DNA of 64,000 bases from Neoscytalidium dimidiatum. Its lineage: Eukaryota > Ascomycota > Dothideomycetes > Botryosphaeriales > Botryosphaeriaceae. A model generated the notes under the pieces. That model was not told the DNA's origin and did not search any database. It saw only the letters and a program-made list of their open reading frames with translations. The stretch's first letter is position 1; the number at the start of each line of letters is the position of its first letter. A program made the translations under genes and the position numbers. Location: the NCBI GenBank assembly GCA_037367355.1, contig CM074698.1, positions 2,790,001 through 2,854,000 on the forward strand, written 5' to 3'. This document shows, piece after piece, positions 48,064 through 59,897 of this stretch.

Positions 48064-51000
48064 ATGTACGGGCGTGGTGCCTTTCGCCTTCTGTCGTTAC
48101 CCGTTGCTGCTTTGCTTGCTGCTCCGTCCTTCGCTCAAGATCCGTTCGTTGATGATGATGGCCTGTCTAATTTTGTCACGGTAGGTCTGCTGGTCGCTCG
48201 ACTTGTCCGGTTGCCCATGCTTTCTTTTGCCCGCTGCATGTGTGGATCCTTGGATCATTCCTGGACCACGTACTTGGCAACGGTTGAAAGTGCCCACAAC
48301 GCCAAGAACTCGGATCCCATCAGCGATATCCATGCCACCCGGGGATGATGCTGATCTTCTCGTCTAGCGCCCCGAGATCAGGGTACCTAAACTCGACGTC
48401 AGAATCTACGACAAGCATGCCGTTGCTCCGGGCTACTTGTTCGTAGCACCCTATAATACGAATAACAACTGGGAAGCCCATCACGGCCCTCTATTTGAAG
48501 CTTGCCAGGTTGGCCCCGCTATATATGACAGTAATGGGGTAAGCCCTTCGCCTCTTGCTTGCGTCTTTCCTGCACGATCCTACTGTTCAATCAGCTTACA
48601 CGCAAAGTCAACAGGACTTAATATGGAGCGGTGCATGCATGTTCAACAACATGAATGCCTTCGACTTTCGGCCTGCAGACTACGCAGGAAAGAAATATCT
48701 CTCGCTCAACGTCGGACGCGGCAGTCCGTCGATATATGGAGCAGGCATAATACTCTCCGATACATATGAGATCGTTCGCGAGATCCAGATGAGTGGCCAC
48801 ACGGACAGCTTCAACCAGCATGAGTTCAGTGTGGTTGATGACGGTCAATCCGTAATCTACGTCACTGAGCAGGCGCATGAAGTGTCCGCAACCGGTATCG
48901 GCCTAGGTGATGACTCGAAGACCTGGGCACGCAGCACGGGAATTAAGGAAGAGTCATTGACATGGGGTCACCAAGGAGTCGTCAACTTTGAGTGGGACTG
49001 CATCGATCAGATCCCGCTCAACGAGAGCACTTATCCGTGGATAGAATCGCCGGATGAGGGTAGGGGCTGGGACTACATGCATATGAACTCCATTGACAAG
49101 TTCCCGGACGGTGATTACCTCATCTCGATGCGGTACTCCAACTCCCTCATCCGCGTCTCTGGGTCTGATGGGACCATTGTCTGGAGGCTTGGCGGCAAGT
49201 TCTCGGACTTCAAGATGAAAGACGATTTCCGCTTTTCCCGTCAGCATCATGGGCGCATTTTATCAACGAACAGCACTCACACCATCGTCTCGCTCCTCGA
49301 CAACGCTGCTGGTAGTCTCGTGCAAGATGAGGAGCTCACTGCAAAAGAAAGCTCCGCTCTGATCGTCCTGCTCAGCCACGACCTGGCTAATCGTGAGAGC
49401 TGGACCGCGGAAATACTGCGCCGCTTCCCCCGGCCCGACGGGGATTACTCCCACCTGAGAGGATCGTTCCAGGTCCTCTCGCGCGGCCCATCCGACGACG
49501 AATTCCGCCCTGCTACCGAAAGAGCATACCCCTCGAGTTTGACTCATGTGTACGACCGCTACCCCGACTGGGAATCCTCCAACGTCTTCGTCGGTTGGTC
49601 CAAGGATGGCTACATGACCGAGTTCCTGCCAAACGGCAGCATCGCCGTCGAGGCACGCTTCGTAACGAACTGGATGGACACGTACCGCGCATTCAAATAC
49701 GACGGCTTCGTCGGCCGGCCCACCGAGCCGCCCGTTCTCAAGGCCTTCGCCTTCGGCGACGTCACGGGCCATAGCTCAGCAATCGTTGATGGCACCGGCA
49801 GAGGCGTCGGCCAGACCATGACGGTTGCATACGTCAGCTGGAACGGGGCGACGGAGGTCAAGGCGTGGCGCGTGTACGGTGAGGTCGTGCAGGACGGCGC
49901 GGCCGTCGTGCTAAACCACCCCAGCACGTACGAGGACACGTACGGGCTCACCTTCGGCGCGGAGAAGCCGTCGCCTTCCGCCCCGACGCCGTCGAGTGCG
50001 TATGCCCACGAGGAGGAGGGGGAGGCGGCATCGTACCACACCTTTGCCGCCGCCCTCGCCGCTGTCTCCGCCCTCCCGTCGTCCCTTTCCGGCGGAGAAG
50101 GAGGTTCGGAGTACCAGGGCGCCGCCGAGCCTGCGAATAAGCACGTCAAACGCGATGACCGACGACACCCACGATCCAAGATCCCCCGCCCCACGGACGC
50201 GCACCCCCGCCCCGTCACCAAGCACCTCGGCACCTTCCCCCGCGCCGGCTTCGAGACCGTCATCACCATCCCCAACGCCCCCGTCTCGCGCCTCTGGGCC
50301 GAGGCGCTCGACGCGGACGGGACGGTCCTGGGCCGCACGGCGACGACGAGGACGCTCGTCCCAGGCGCCCAGCGCCCGCACGACCCGGCCAAGGCGAACG
50401 GCGACGACGGACGCGCGGACGCGCTGCGGAAGGGCGGCGGCGCCGGCTACGAGGCGGGCGCCGGCGACTGGGCGTTCGCGGACGAGAGCGAGGGCCTGAT
50501 CTCGCTCACGAAGGTCGCGCCGCAGGCTGCCGCCGCCGCGGCGCGGAGCGGCGGCGCGGGCGGCTGGGGGTACGAGAGCGTGAGGACGGCGGGCAGGCCC
50601 GTTGGTTTCGGCGTGGTGGTTGGGATTGGCGCTGGCGTGGGTGTCGTCGCGGCGTGCTGCGTGTTGGCTGTTTGGTGGGCATGGGCCAGGTGGGGGAAGG
50701 AGGCCGATGGGAAGGGCTGTGCGGTGATGAGGAGGGTGTGGATGCGGGGGAGGAAGGGGAAGGGAAGGAAGGGCAAGGGGAAGTACAAGGCTGTCGCGCG
50801 CGGGGAAGAGGGCGATGAAGAGGAGGGGCTAGAGTTGGTGGAGGCGGGGAGCGAGGACGGCGAGAGCGAGGACGAGTATCTGGGTGAGATGAGCTGGGCG
50901 CCTGTTTTTGGGAGGGGCACTGCGGGCGTCGGGTTGGAGGCTGCTGGTCGTGGTGGTGTGGGTGCGGTGGGGAGGGGCTTCGATGAGGAGATGACGCTCG

Positions 51001-51134
51001 GGGAGGTGAGGAGGGGTTTGGCCCAGGTGAGGGAGCAGAGGGAGAGGCAGGGGAGTGTCGCTGAGTGGGGGGCTGGGAAGGTGCCGTTGGTGTTGCAGGC
51101 GAAGAACAAGTGGGAGGGTGAGGGTGGGAGATGA
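48064..51134 (+). CDS. Arylsulfotransferase-like (ASST) family protein with signal peptide and transmembrane segment
   Basis: Secreted-ectodomain protein of the Arylsulfotran_2/ASST family, whose bacterial founders move sulfate between phenols; enzymatic activity of fungal members is unproven. Three exons: 48064-48180, 48368-48538 and 48615-51134; introns 187 and 76 bp; 935 residues. Residues 1-24 form a signal peptide ending in APSFAQ. The beta-propeller region holds RPEIRVPKLDVRIYDK, APGYLFVAPYN, WGHQGVVNFEW, YMHMNSIDKFPDGDYLISMR, GTIVWRLGG and RQHHGRIL. At the second junction, GGG|GACTTAATATGG restores the family motif NGDLIWSGACMF, so I chose the acceptor at 48614 over the nearer one at 48600. 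A single membrane segment lies near 760-788 (VVVGIGAGVGVVAACCVLAVWW), followed by a Lys/Arg stretch and a 130-residue Gly/Glu-rich cytosolic tail. Type I topology is inferred. Confidence 0.88.
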
Positions 51135-53462
51135 GACGTGGGGAGGATGTGCATTTGAAGGGCGTCCTGAATCTTTTCTCCCTTTGAATCATTGGGAGCT
51201 TAGCATAGCATAGCGCTGCATAGCATGGTATGGCGTTGAATAGGAAAAAAAAAATTAGATGTATTCTTGGACATTAGATTTCGAAGATTTTCTATCTTAG
51301 AATAACTATCGTCATCCTGAAAACTGGTTACTTGGGGTGATTCACCGGGCCTAATAAATCTCATTGCTTTCTTGAATTACCACCCTTAGTCATAGTTGGT
51401 TATCCACCACGGCTAGGAACGATCGGAAGGAATATATAGCATCTGACTGTGCAATCGAGGAAGAGGACGAAAGTATGCAGAGATGAAGAAGATGAAGGCC
51501 AGTGTCGGATGTGATTTGGCTCTGGAAGGCCGTGGATTGCTGATGTAGGACACTTGCAAGCTGGTAGTTCCATCGTAAGTATCCACAAAAAGTGGAACTC
51601 GAACGGTGGCATTGAGCTGCAGCTGGTCAGGTCTTTCTGTGACCTCGAGTCTGTCAAATGCTCTCGCCGCAGCTGATGCGATCGACCGCATATGGCGGTG
51701 TCAGGTGAAGGAATCCTGCTGTTGCGCATGTAGATAGCAGACTGCGCATCGAGGACTTACTTAGCGAGGGGGGGTTTTTTTTAAGACGCGACCTCACTGG
51801 CCTTCGGGAAGTGATAACGGGGGTCTGAAAGCAGTGCAACCTATTGAAGGATCACGAAGCTCGCCTCGATTAAGCAGATGCAACCAAAAAGCCCACTGGT
51901 TGGGAATAACAGGTTTACCCCTTCCTACTTAAGTTAAAATAATCTTTTGTGGATAGTGACAGCTACATCTGGTGATGATGTGGCAGAGCTTAGTCAAGCT
52001 ATCCTAACAATGACCTGCGTTTCAAATGTTTGACGAGGCACACCGTTGATTCCAGTGCTTGACAGATAACATACCAAGGAATAGATACATGGCGCAAGAT
52101 CACAACTCCACTGGCAGTCCAGCCATCTTGCGGAAAAGGCAGCAAACAGTGGTACTAATTGCCGTACATAAAGCGCTAGTGCCTGGTAGCCTGCAATTTG
52201 AAAATTTAACACGTTTAAATCACATTGATATGCTCGTGCGGTAACATGGTGGCAGTATTTATGTTGTTTTGATACTCCACTTTACTCTAATCATGAGGAA
52301 GCAAGATTTTTTAGTGCACGCGAATGGGGCTTGGCCCCTGCCCAGCCTTCGTTTTCCTTTTATTTCTTCTAACACTGTGTTCGTTGGCTGGCCGCGAGTC
52401 GTGATCTTGTGATCCGAACTTAATACGGCCAAAGGCAACCCCACAAGTGGTTGTAGCTGTTCATCTTGCCGGAAGCTCTGTTTACTCCAAAAGATCGGCT
52501 GGGACCAAGACCCTGCAGCCAAATTAAACGTCCCAAGAAGTAACGAGCACATCAGACAGAGCACGTCTCAGCCTTGCCTTATCCCCAATACTTTCTTCTT
52601 TCGATAAGTCAAATGCAGCATTTGTGGTATATCAGATCTTTTATTTAGCTCCCTGTGCATCAACAGCGTTAGTGTTGATCGCAGCGACAGCTTAGTCCTG
52701 GGCGTGGATGGTCAGCACAGAAAACGGAAGACATTCAGCTTCAGCACTTCGGAAGCTTTCACTTCTGTTTAGCTTGCTCATGGGTTTATGGAATTCCGTA
52801 CTAGTTTCTGCTGCCTGAAATTGCGGCGAATATCCAAAAAGGAACGACGGTTTCATAGCAGCGACGCTGAGACAAGAGAATAGGGTACGGCATTAGTCCT
52901 CACGTCCTATATCTTACACAGTAGTTGTTGGTGGGATTTCTTATCCAAAATTATTTACGTCCAGGTTACTTGAGAAGGTGAATCACATCCAAACATGACC
53001 TGAGATCTGGTGGATGGCAATTTTCGAGGATAAGTCATAGCGCACTGAAAAGGTCGGCCGGTACATCTGCAGTAATTCATGGGCCGAGAAATGGTCTAAG
53101 AATCTATAAGATAGATATAAAGAGGATTCTATGATCTGGCGAGATTAATTTGATTTTCAAAGTATATCGTGGGTAAACCAAAGAAACCAATACTCACGTG
53201 CCAGCTCCATCAGACTTCTGGCCAGCACCAACATGGGACTAAAACTCTTCCATTTGAACCACGGAACGTGCAGTCACATCCTTTTTGTCCCTATATAGTA
53301 TAAGATGCACGCAGCTTTTTTCGAAGTCGTAAAATTGGCGGAGTGAACGTGTCTCCCTGTAGCTGGGTTTCTTCGTTCCGCTAACACAATTTTTGCAGTG
53401 TCTCTTTTTTAAACCCCTGCTTTCTACACACCCAAGGTCTTAAAATACGCACTACCTACAAC
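51135..53462. other. AT-richer intergenic region, about 2.3 kb
   Basis: Lower GC than the flanking genes. Overlapping minus-strand frames at 51400-51729 reach 109 codons but resemble no protein I know and have no supporting splice structure. The right end (53330-53460) is C/T-rich and is probably the leader of the polyglutamine gene. No transposon or RNA gene recognised. Confidence 0.45.
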
Positions 53463-55570
53463 ATGGTAGACAAGTCACCTTACAGTAACTTTGGCCAGCG
53501 AGACCAAAGCGGACACCGCGAAGCCAGCCGCATCCAACACGCAACGCGCAAGGTTACTAAACAACCCGAAGCCAGGACTTCGAACAAAGTCACGTCTGCA
53601 ACATCAAACAACGGAGACACTTTCTCTGGATCTGGCGAAAATGACAGGGCTATCTACCCATACCCAAACCCTGTAGTCCGTGTCAACCTGCCAGCCTCCT
53701 CTATCCCGCGCGTTGTCGACACTCGGAAACCCGTCGCTAATCCGCGTCATTACCGGCACCTCCATGTTCCGAGGTTTGGTGACTCACCGTCGGCGATTGA
53801 TGCTTTCAAACACCATGCGACTCAAAAAGATGCGTTGGATGATGTCGCACGACAGTTGAGCGCCGCGGAGGCAGGTACAGGAGTCACCAGCACTCCATTC
53901 TCTCCGCACGCGGAAATGATCGGATTGCAAGAGCTCGAGGCACGTACGGATAACGTAAGGGGGTATTTAGCCTGCAAAAGAGATCAGGGAGTGGCTACAT
54001 ATCGGCTGGTTGACAGAGGAAGGGAGCATTTGAGGAAGAATATAGAGATGGGAGACAGCGTTGCACAGAGGAGAGCCCAAAGCAACCGGAGCGCTGGCCA
54101 GGACCAAGCCGTAAAAGAAGAATGTGACAGTCTAGAAAGGAGCGCTCTGGGATGGCCCAAAGGAATCGAGAATCCAGCGCGGTCTGAACAAGAGGTGTTG
54201 CGCGCGATGGATTCGGGGGACTTGACCTCGGGCACGAATAGGTCTATGCTGCTGACGGATGGCGAATTGGGAATTATTCTCAGCGGTTCTACAGACCTTT
54301 CAGAGCAACTGACTCCGCAGCTGGAAGTGGAGTGGCCTGATTTTGGGAGACACGGTCCTCCGGTGCCTCTGATGAGGGCTGATCGTCAAACTCTGGAAGC
54401 AGAAAGTGATCTGGACTTGGACACTCTCATGAAATACTTGGGTTCTCCTGAACCTTCTTCTCCGAAGAAGGATGAGCACAAGGATCGACCGCACTCTCCT
54501 GCTTTGAGAGGTGGGGGAAAGGCCCAGAACAAGGATTCCGAGCAAGGTTGTAACCCCGCCAGTACAGCGAAGCCAACACCACGCCCTGCTTCGTCTCATA
54601 CGGGTGTCAACTCGCCCGAGCAGGAATTGAAAGCTCCCAGTCCTGAGCCAAGAGCCTCTATCTCTCATGCTAATATTCCGCATCGGATCGAGAGTTCCAC
54701 TTCGGTAGCCAATCATGGAAAACAGGAGCTTGAAGCTGAAGAAGAGGCAAGTGCTCAGTCGAAGGCTAAGAAAATGGTCTCATCCAAAGCTATGGCTTCC
54801 GAGGACACTGAGCGAAGGCCTCATTCTCTCGCGACTTTCCGCTCACCATCTCCGCAATACGGAAACATAAAGAGAATAAGGAGTGAATATAGTGGGCTAG
54901 GCTCTGAAAACGAAGAAAACGATCTTACCGTCAGGAACCGAAAGAGAAAGAATGATGGTCTTTTCGATGAGCCTGGACGGCCTACGCTATCGACTCCAAA
55001 AGCGCCAGAACAGAGGCTGAATAACCATCGCCTGTCTAGGGATGATCACAAAGCCGAAATACAACGCCCAGGAAGCATGACAAATGGCCAGAGGAGTCAT
55101 TTACCGCAAACCAATTCCCCTCAAGCAGTGGATCCGCAGAACCTTTCAGTAAATGAAAAATATCATCAACCGAGAAAGGTGATGTCAAGCCAAGAGGGGC
55201 ATAAGCACCAAAAATTGGACCTGAGTTCCAACAACCTGCTCGGGCACTCCCCAGCACAACAGAATCGGATTTCTATGCCGGGATCTGAACAGGCATACGG
55301 AAAAGCACAGCAGAATTCCCAAATGAGGATGAGAATCTCGCAGAGTAACGGAGACGGCAGTCCCCATCAATTACGATCGTTGAATGTCCGCACGGATTCT
55401 TCCATTTTTAACGATCTGTACGATCCCAGCCTTTTCGACTTCAGCGACTTTCCCAACCCGGAGACTTCACTATTAGACTTCCCAATACAACAACAGAATC
55501 TATTTTTGCGACCGGAAAACAGCTTCTCCATGCCCACGAATCACCGGCAGCAGCAACATCAACAGCATCA

Positions 55571-55625
<55 letters not shown>

Positions 55626-56294
55626 AATACGCTGTCTCAGCGAACACAAGCTCAGCAAACGAATATTTACTGTCTATTCCCGCCACAACAGAATGTACAG
55701 CCCACCCAGCCAAACATGAATCCACGATTCGCAGCAGCACCCTTCCCAAATGGCCACTATTTCGGGTCGAAGACACAACAATACCCGAACGCGTACTTCT
55801 CGCCCTACCAACCAGTCCAGGGGCACATGCAGCACCCTAATAACAACACGATCTTCCAGCAAACCGCGAGCGTTACCAACCACCCCGCACGGCAGCTGTA
55901 TACCATGCAACAACCACACAACATGCAGCAGATGCGGCCTCCGCAGCAACAGCACCAACATCGGCAGAACCACCCCCTCAACACACCCTCACCCCAGCCA
56001 TCCCGCAACCACCAGGCCGCCTTCCGCCCCGCCGAACAGATCAACGGCAACGGCCGCTCCCTCTACGTCACGGCACCCGCGCAAGCCGCCCCCGTCGGCG
56101 TGAACGGCGGAGACTGGGCAGCGATGATGATGATGCCGCCACACGGCCAGTCGCCGGCGCCAGCAGCGGAGAACGGACAAGCGGATCCTGCTCAGAACGG
56201 TTCTGCGCAGACGCCTCGGACGCCCGGCGGCAGTGTTGCGCAGATCCTGCAGAACGAGCAGGATTTGGCGCGGCTGTATGGGCGTTGGGGGTAA
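53463..56294 (+). CDS. Polyglutamine-containing, largely disordered protein of unknown function
   Basis: Single uninterrupted frame of 943 residues. I do not recognise a family. The N-terminal about 220 residues have mixed composition with possible helices (DALDDVARQLSAAEAGTG, IGLQELEARTDNVRGYLACK). The middle is Ser/Pro/Glu-rich with basic patches such as RNRKRKND that could act as nuclear localisation signals. A hydrophobic-acidic segment follows (FNDLYDPSLFDFSDFPNP, then LLDFPIQQ), which resembles an activation domain. Next comes a Gln tract containing 16 uninterrupted CAG codons (residues 705-720), a long Gln/Asn/Pro/His-rich stretch, and the C terminus SVAQILQNEQDLARLYGRWG. The composition suggests a transcriptional co-regulator, which is inference only. 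The length and absence of stops make the coding call strong even without homology. Confidence 0.85.
55575..55622 (+). repeat. Trinucleotide repeat (CAG)16
   Basis: Sixteen uninterrupted CAG units, in frame as glutamine in the gene above, with interrupted CAG/CAA/CAT codons just before. Pure tracts of this length are prone to length change. Confidence 0.95.
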
Positions 56295-57073
56295 ACGTTG
56301 GCTGTGCGATTCGGGAAGAAGTGGAAGCGCGTCTGTCTGCTTCCTTTGCTGTTACAACTGGGAGGTGAGGTTTGGGGTTCTATGACCTTTTGTTTGTATT
56401 GTATATAGAGCAGATGGGGGAAAGCGTTTCCACGCGCGATGTACCTCGACGAGACCGAAGAGCCGTTACCTCCGGGAGTGGTTTGCAGCGCCGGGCGGAA
56501 CGCTCTCACTTGCCGTACATAGTCGTCATCAAGACCGTTCATTTCCGTACGAAAGGGTAGTATAAAATCGCACGTCCGATCTCGAACATCTGCCAAAAAC
56601 GTGCAAACGTGTGTATCATTGACTCGATCCAAAAACGAGTATTTCGAACAAACAATACAGGACAGAAGGAAAAATAAAAGGATAGAACAGAAAAAAAAAA
56701 CACCCGAAAAACGTCATCGCTAATGCAAGCAATTACGCCTTCAGCTTTTTTCTCTCTTCCCACGATGATCGGTATCCGCAACGGCAACAGCGTCAACAAC
56801 GACCTAACAATGCAACAACACAGCACAGCGCCGGAGGAAAAGAAACCCCACACACAGGCGCAGGAAAATCTAAACAAGCAGCAGCGCCGGCCGTATGGCC
56901 TCCCAACGACTAAAATACCACCACCTGCGCCACACTCCCAAAACTTCCACCTCCTTCCCCCGTTCTATCCAGCCGGAAGGAAAAGACTCAAACACCCGAC
57001 GGACGACTAGATGCCACCTCTAATCGCGGGACTCGCGAGGAATGGAATGCTACATCTGACAAGGCGTGTCAAT
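56295..57073. other. Convergent intergenic region
   Basis: About 780 bp between 3' ends of the polyglutamine gene (+) and coronin (-). Contains an A-run near 56691-56700. Nothing else recognised. Confidence 0.5.
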
Positions 57074-59354
57074 CTATGAGCGAGCCTCCTCCAGCTCCAG
57101 CTCCAACTGCCTGATCTTCTCGTCCTTCTCGCCACTGGTGAGGTCGTTGACCTTGGTCTTCAGGAGGTTCACCTCAGCGGTCAGGTGAGTGATCTGCTCG
57201 AGTTGGCTGGACAGCTGAGTGTTTTGGCTCTCAAGCATAGATTTAATCTCGGTCAGGTAATCCTTGATGCCTGCAGCCGCGCTACTTGCTGCGCTGGATG
57301 AGCCGGAGACGGAACGAGGAGCCTCCTTGGCAGGCTCCGGTTCAGCGGCCTTGGCCACATGCTCACTGATTACCTCAGGTTCAGGGGCCTTGCTGATCTC
57401 AGGGCCACGCGTCTTCTCCTCTTGACGGGCAGCAGTGGCAGATGGGCGCTCGACAGGCTTGGGAATCTCCTCGAAGCTAGAAGCTTCATCGGCAGACTCC
57501 TCGGGCTCATCCTTGTCGGCGAATTTGGCGGCCATGGTCGCCATAGAAGCCTTGTTCTCATTGACCGAAGGTGGCGGACTGCGGGCAGCGGGTGCGGGAG
57601 TCGGCTCGGGCTTCGGTTCGGGCTTCGACTCCGCCTTGGGTGCCGGGGTTGGAGCTGGAGTGGGCTTGTAGTCGGAAGGAACCTCAACCGGAGCCTCGCC
57701 CTCGTAAGTGGCCTCCAGAGAGAATTTCGGGGGGAGGGCATCTTTGCCCTCCCAGAACTCGGAAGCAGACATACCAGGCTTAAGACCAGTTGTGGGAGGG
57801 TAAATGTCACCCTGGAAGACCTCGGCGCGCCTGGGGACAATGAAGGAGATTGGCTCGATGTAGTTGTCGTTGACGGTCTTGTATGCACGGGCAACCTCGT
57901 TCTCGTGAAGCTAGGGGCGGTCAGCGCGTTTCTTTTTTCCACCGTGCCGTGGCAGTATACTCACGTTGACACCGCGCTTGGGCATGAAAGCAACACCACG
58001 CTGGGGATCGACGGACTTGTATTCGGAGAGGAACTCGAACTTGTCGTGCTCATACTCAAAGTATCGGATGTTTCCGTCACTGTCATGGTTAGCGATGGAC
58101 TGCCACACCTGCAAGAAGTTTCATCTTACCCCTTGCCAGCAAGGTACAGAACCTGGGTACCGTCATCCCAGAAAGGCATGCAGACACCGGAAATTGAGTC
58201 GAGAATCTCGAAGCCGTTCAGCGGTTCTCTTGCGGCTCTGATGTCCCAGAGACCCAACTGGCGGTCGCTCATCTTGGAGAAGCCGGTTGTGGCGATCCTG
58301 TCATGCTCGCCCATCCAGACAGCGCGGCTGTTCTTCGCGCCGCCGTGACCCTGCCCCTCATGCACGGGCTTCTCCGAGCGCACATCCCAGATACGCAGCT
58401 TCTTGTCGCGGCAGGTGGTGACGAGCAGAGAACCGTTGGCGCTGAAAGACAGCGACTGAACCATGTCAGGGTGCTTGAGGGTCAGCTTGGTCTGGCCCTG
58501 TTCAACATCCCAGAACTTAACCAGGTAGTCGCCGGAGGAACTGGCGAGGACGTTCTCGGCGGAGGGGTTCCACAAGACATGGCCGACTTTCCTGACGAGG
58601 GGTCAGTTCGACTCAAGCTACCGTATAGGGAGCATATTACCTGGTATGGCCGGACAGCTTGGCCGAGGGAGTGACGTCTTGCGGCTCCTCGGCATCGGTG
58701 TGCAGGGAGAAGTTCTCGGGCACCTGCCAGAGGAAAACCTATCCACGTATCAGTACCTTGAGCACCCGAGAGTATAAGGGTCGTTGTACCTTGCCATCGT
58801 CGGAACCGGAAGCAATGATGTTGTCATTGAAAGGGTTCCTGCCAATGTTCAGCGACAGCGTTCGGGGGCGATCGCACGCGACAGCGCATACCAGTCGGTG
58901 TCGAGGACGGGGCCGGTGTGTCCGCGGAACAGAGGGAGAAGGTCGGGGAGCTTGCCACGCTCGTCGAGGGGGATCACGGCGAAGGCGCCACCACCGCCGG
59001 CCTCATAGTTGACTGCAAGATACTTGGGATTGGCCTGAGGGCGGCGTCAGCGGGCGGCGTCAAGAGGAGGGATCGGGGACGGCGGCGGACCTTGATGATG
59101 TTGCTGTCCCAGGCATTCTTGGACAGTCTGAGGTTGTCGTAGCATTGTTCCTACGCGGCGGAACACGGTCAGCGGGCAGTCGGAGTGACTTTGGGCATTG
59201 CAGGCGGGCGTGCCTTCTTCGTCGAGCGTCCGAAGACGTGACCTGCGTGCAGCGCGCGTCAGCACAGGGAGCCGTGGAGCCCCTCGCAGGGAGATGGGGG
59301 AGCAAACAGAGGGCCCATACGGTACTTGGAGGCTCTCACGAAGCGGCCAGACAT
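57074..59354 (-). CDS. crn1: Coronin, actin-binding WD-repeat protein (Crn1-like)
   Basis: Binds actin filaments and regulates the Arp2/3 complex at cortical patches and hyphal tips. Nine exons on the minus strand: 59321-59354, 59214-59242, 59091-59150, 58892-59034, 58790-58838, 58641-58738, 58130-58591, 57965-58079 and 57074-57910; 608 residues, all phases consistent. The N terminus MSGRFVRASKYRHVFGRSTKK is assembled from exons 1-2, followed by EQCYDNLRLSKNAWDSNIIK. WD repeats follow: FRGHTGPVLDTDWNPFNDNI, IASGSDDGKVFLWQVPE, LSGHTRKVGHVLWNPSAENV, FSANGSLLVTTCRDKKLRIWD. The coronin extension has RYFEYEHDKFEFLSEYKS and GLKPGMSASEFWEG. A Pro/Glu/Lys linker and a C-terminal coiled coil (SMLESQNTQLSSQLEQITHL) end it. 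Intron 2 (59151-59213) starts with GC, not GT. The very dense introns at the 5' end are typical of coronin genes in filamentous fungi. Confidence 0.95.
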
Positions 59355-59897
59355 TGGGGGTAGCGGGAGGCGGGAGGTGGTTGTGGAGAATAGGGAAAAC
59401 AAAGAATAGCTGGCTTCTTGACCCCCGACTTGGTGGTGGTCTGGGGGCACCGGCGGCCGTGAAGCTCGCAGCGTAGCAGCCGCGCGCGAGTAAGGGCCTC
59501 CGCTGCAAACACGGCCGGGCTTGGCGGGTTTGAATGCGAATTGGAGGAACGAACAAGGGTTGCCCCACCGCCGATCCCAGGGCAGCCCGCTGCGCCAGCC
59601 AGGTGCCGGCTGCACGCCCAGCAGCACCTCACTCACCACCCACACACCCCAGCACCACAGCATCCCAGCCAACCCGCACAGCCTCCACCCGCCGCGGCCG
59701 CACCTTCCCCGTCTCGACTCTGCGCGCGTTCACAGCATCCATCCCACGCCCCGAGCGCCCCCTGACGGCGCACACGTCGCGCCCGCCCGCCCAATCGCGT
59801 CGCGACTACACAGTGAGCTGAGCTCAGCCACCCTGCCAGATGTCAAACCGAGAATGGTTCCAGCTCAAATCCGTCTGCAATTGCGCCTCTATCTGCT
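59355..59897. promoter_or_regulatory. Intergenic region containing the coronin promoter
   Basis: About 540 bp between the start of coronin and the end of the upstream acyltransferase, both on the minus strand. GC-rich, with purine-rich tracts on the plus strand (pyrimidine-rich on the coding strand) near 59360-59420. No specific site recognised. Confidence 0.45.

Noticed and set aside
51400..51729. Overlapping minus-strand frames of 92 and 109 codons
   Set aside because: No family resemblance, no splice partner and AT-rich surroundings; I could not support a gene.
55441..55776. Polyalanine-containing minus-strand frame
   Set aside because: It is the reverse reading of the CAG repeat in the polyglutamine gene.
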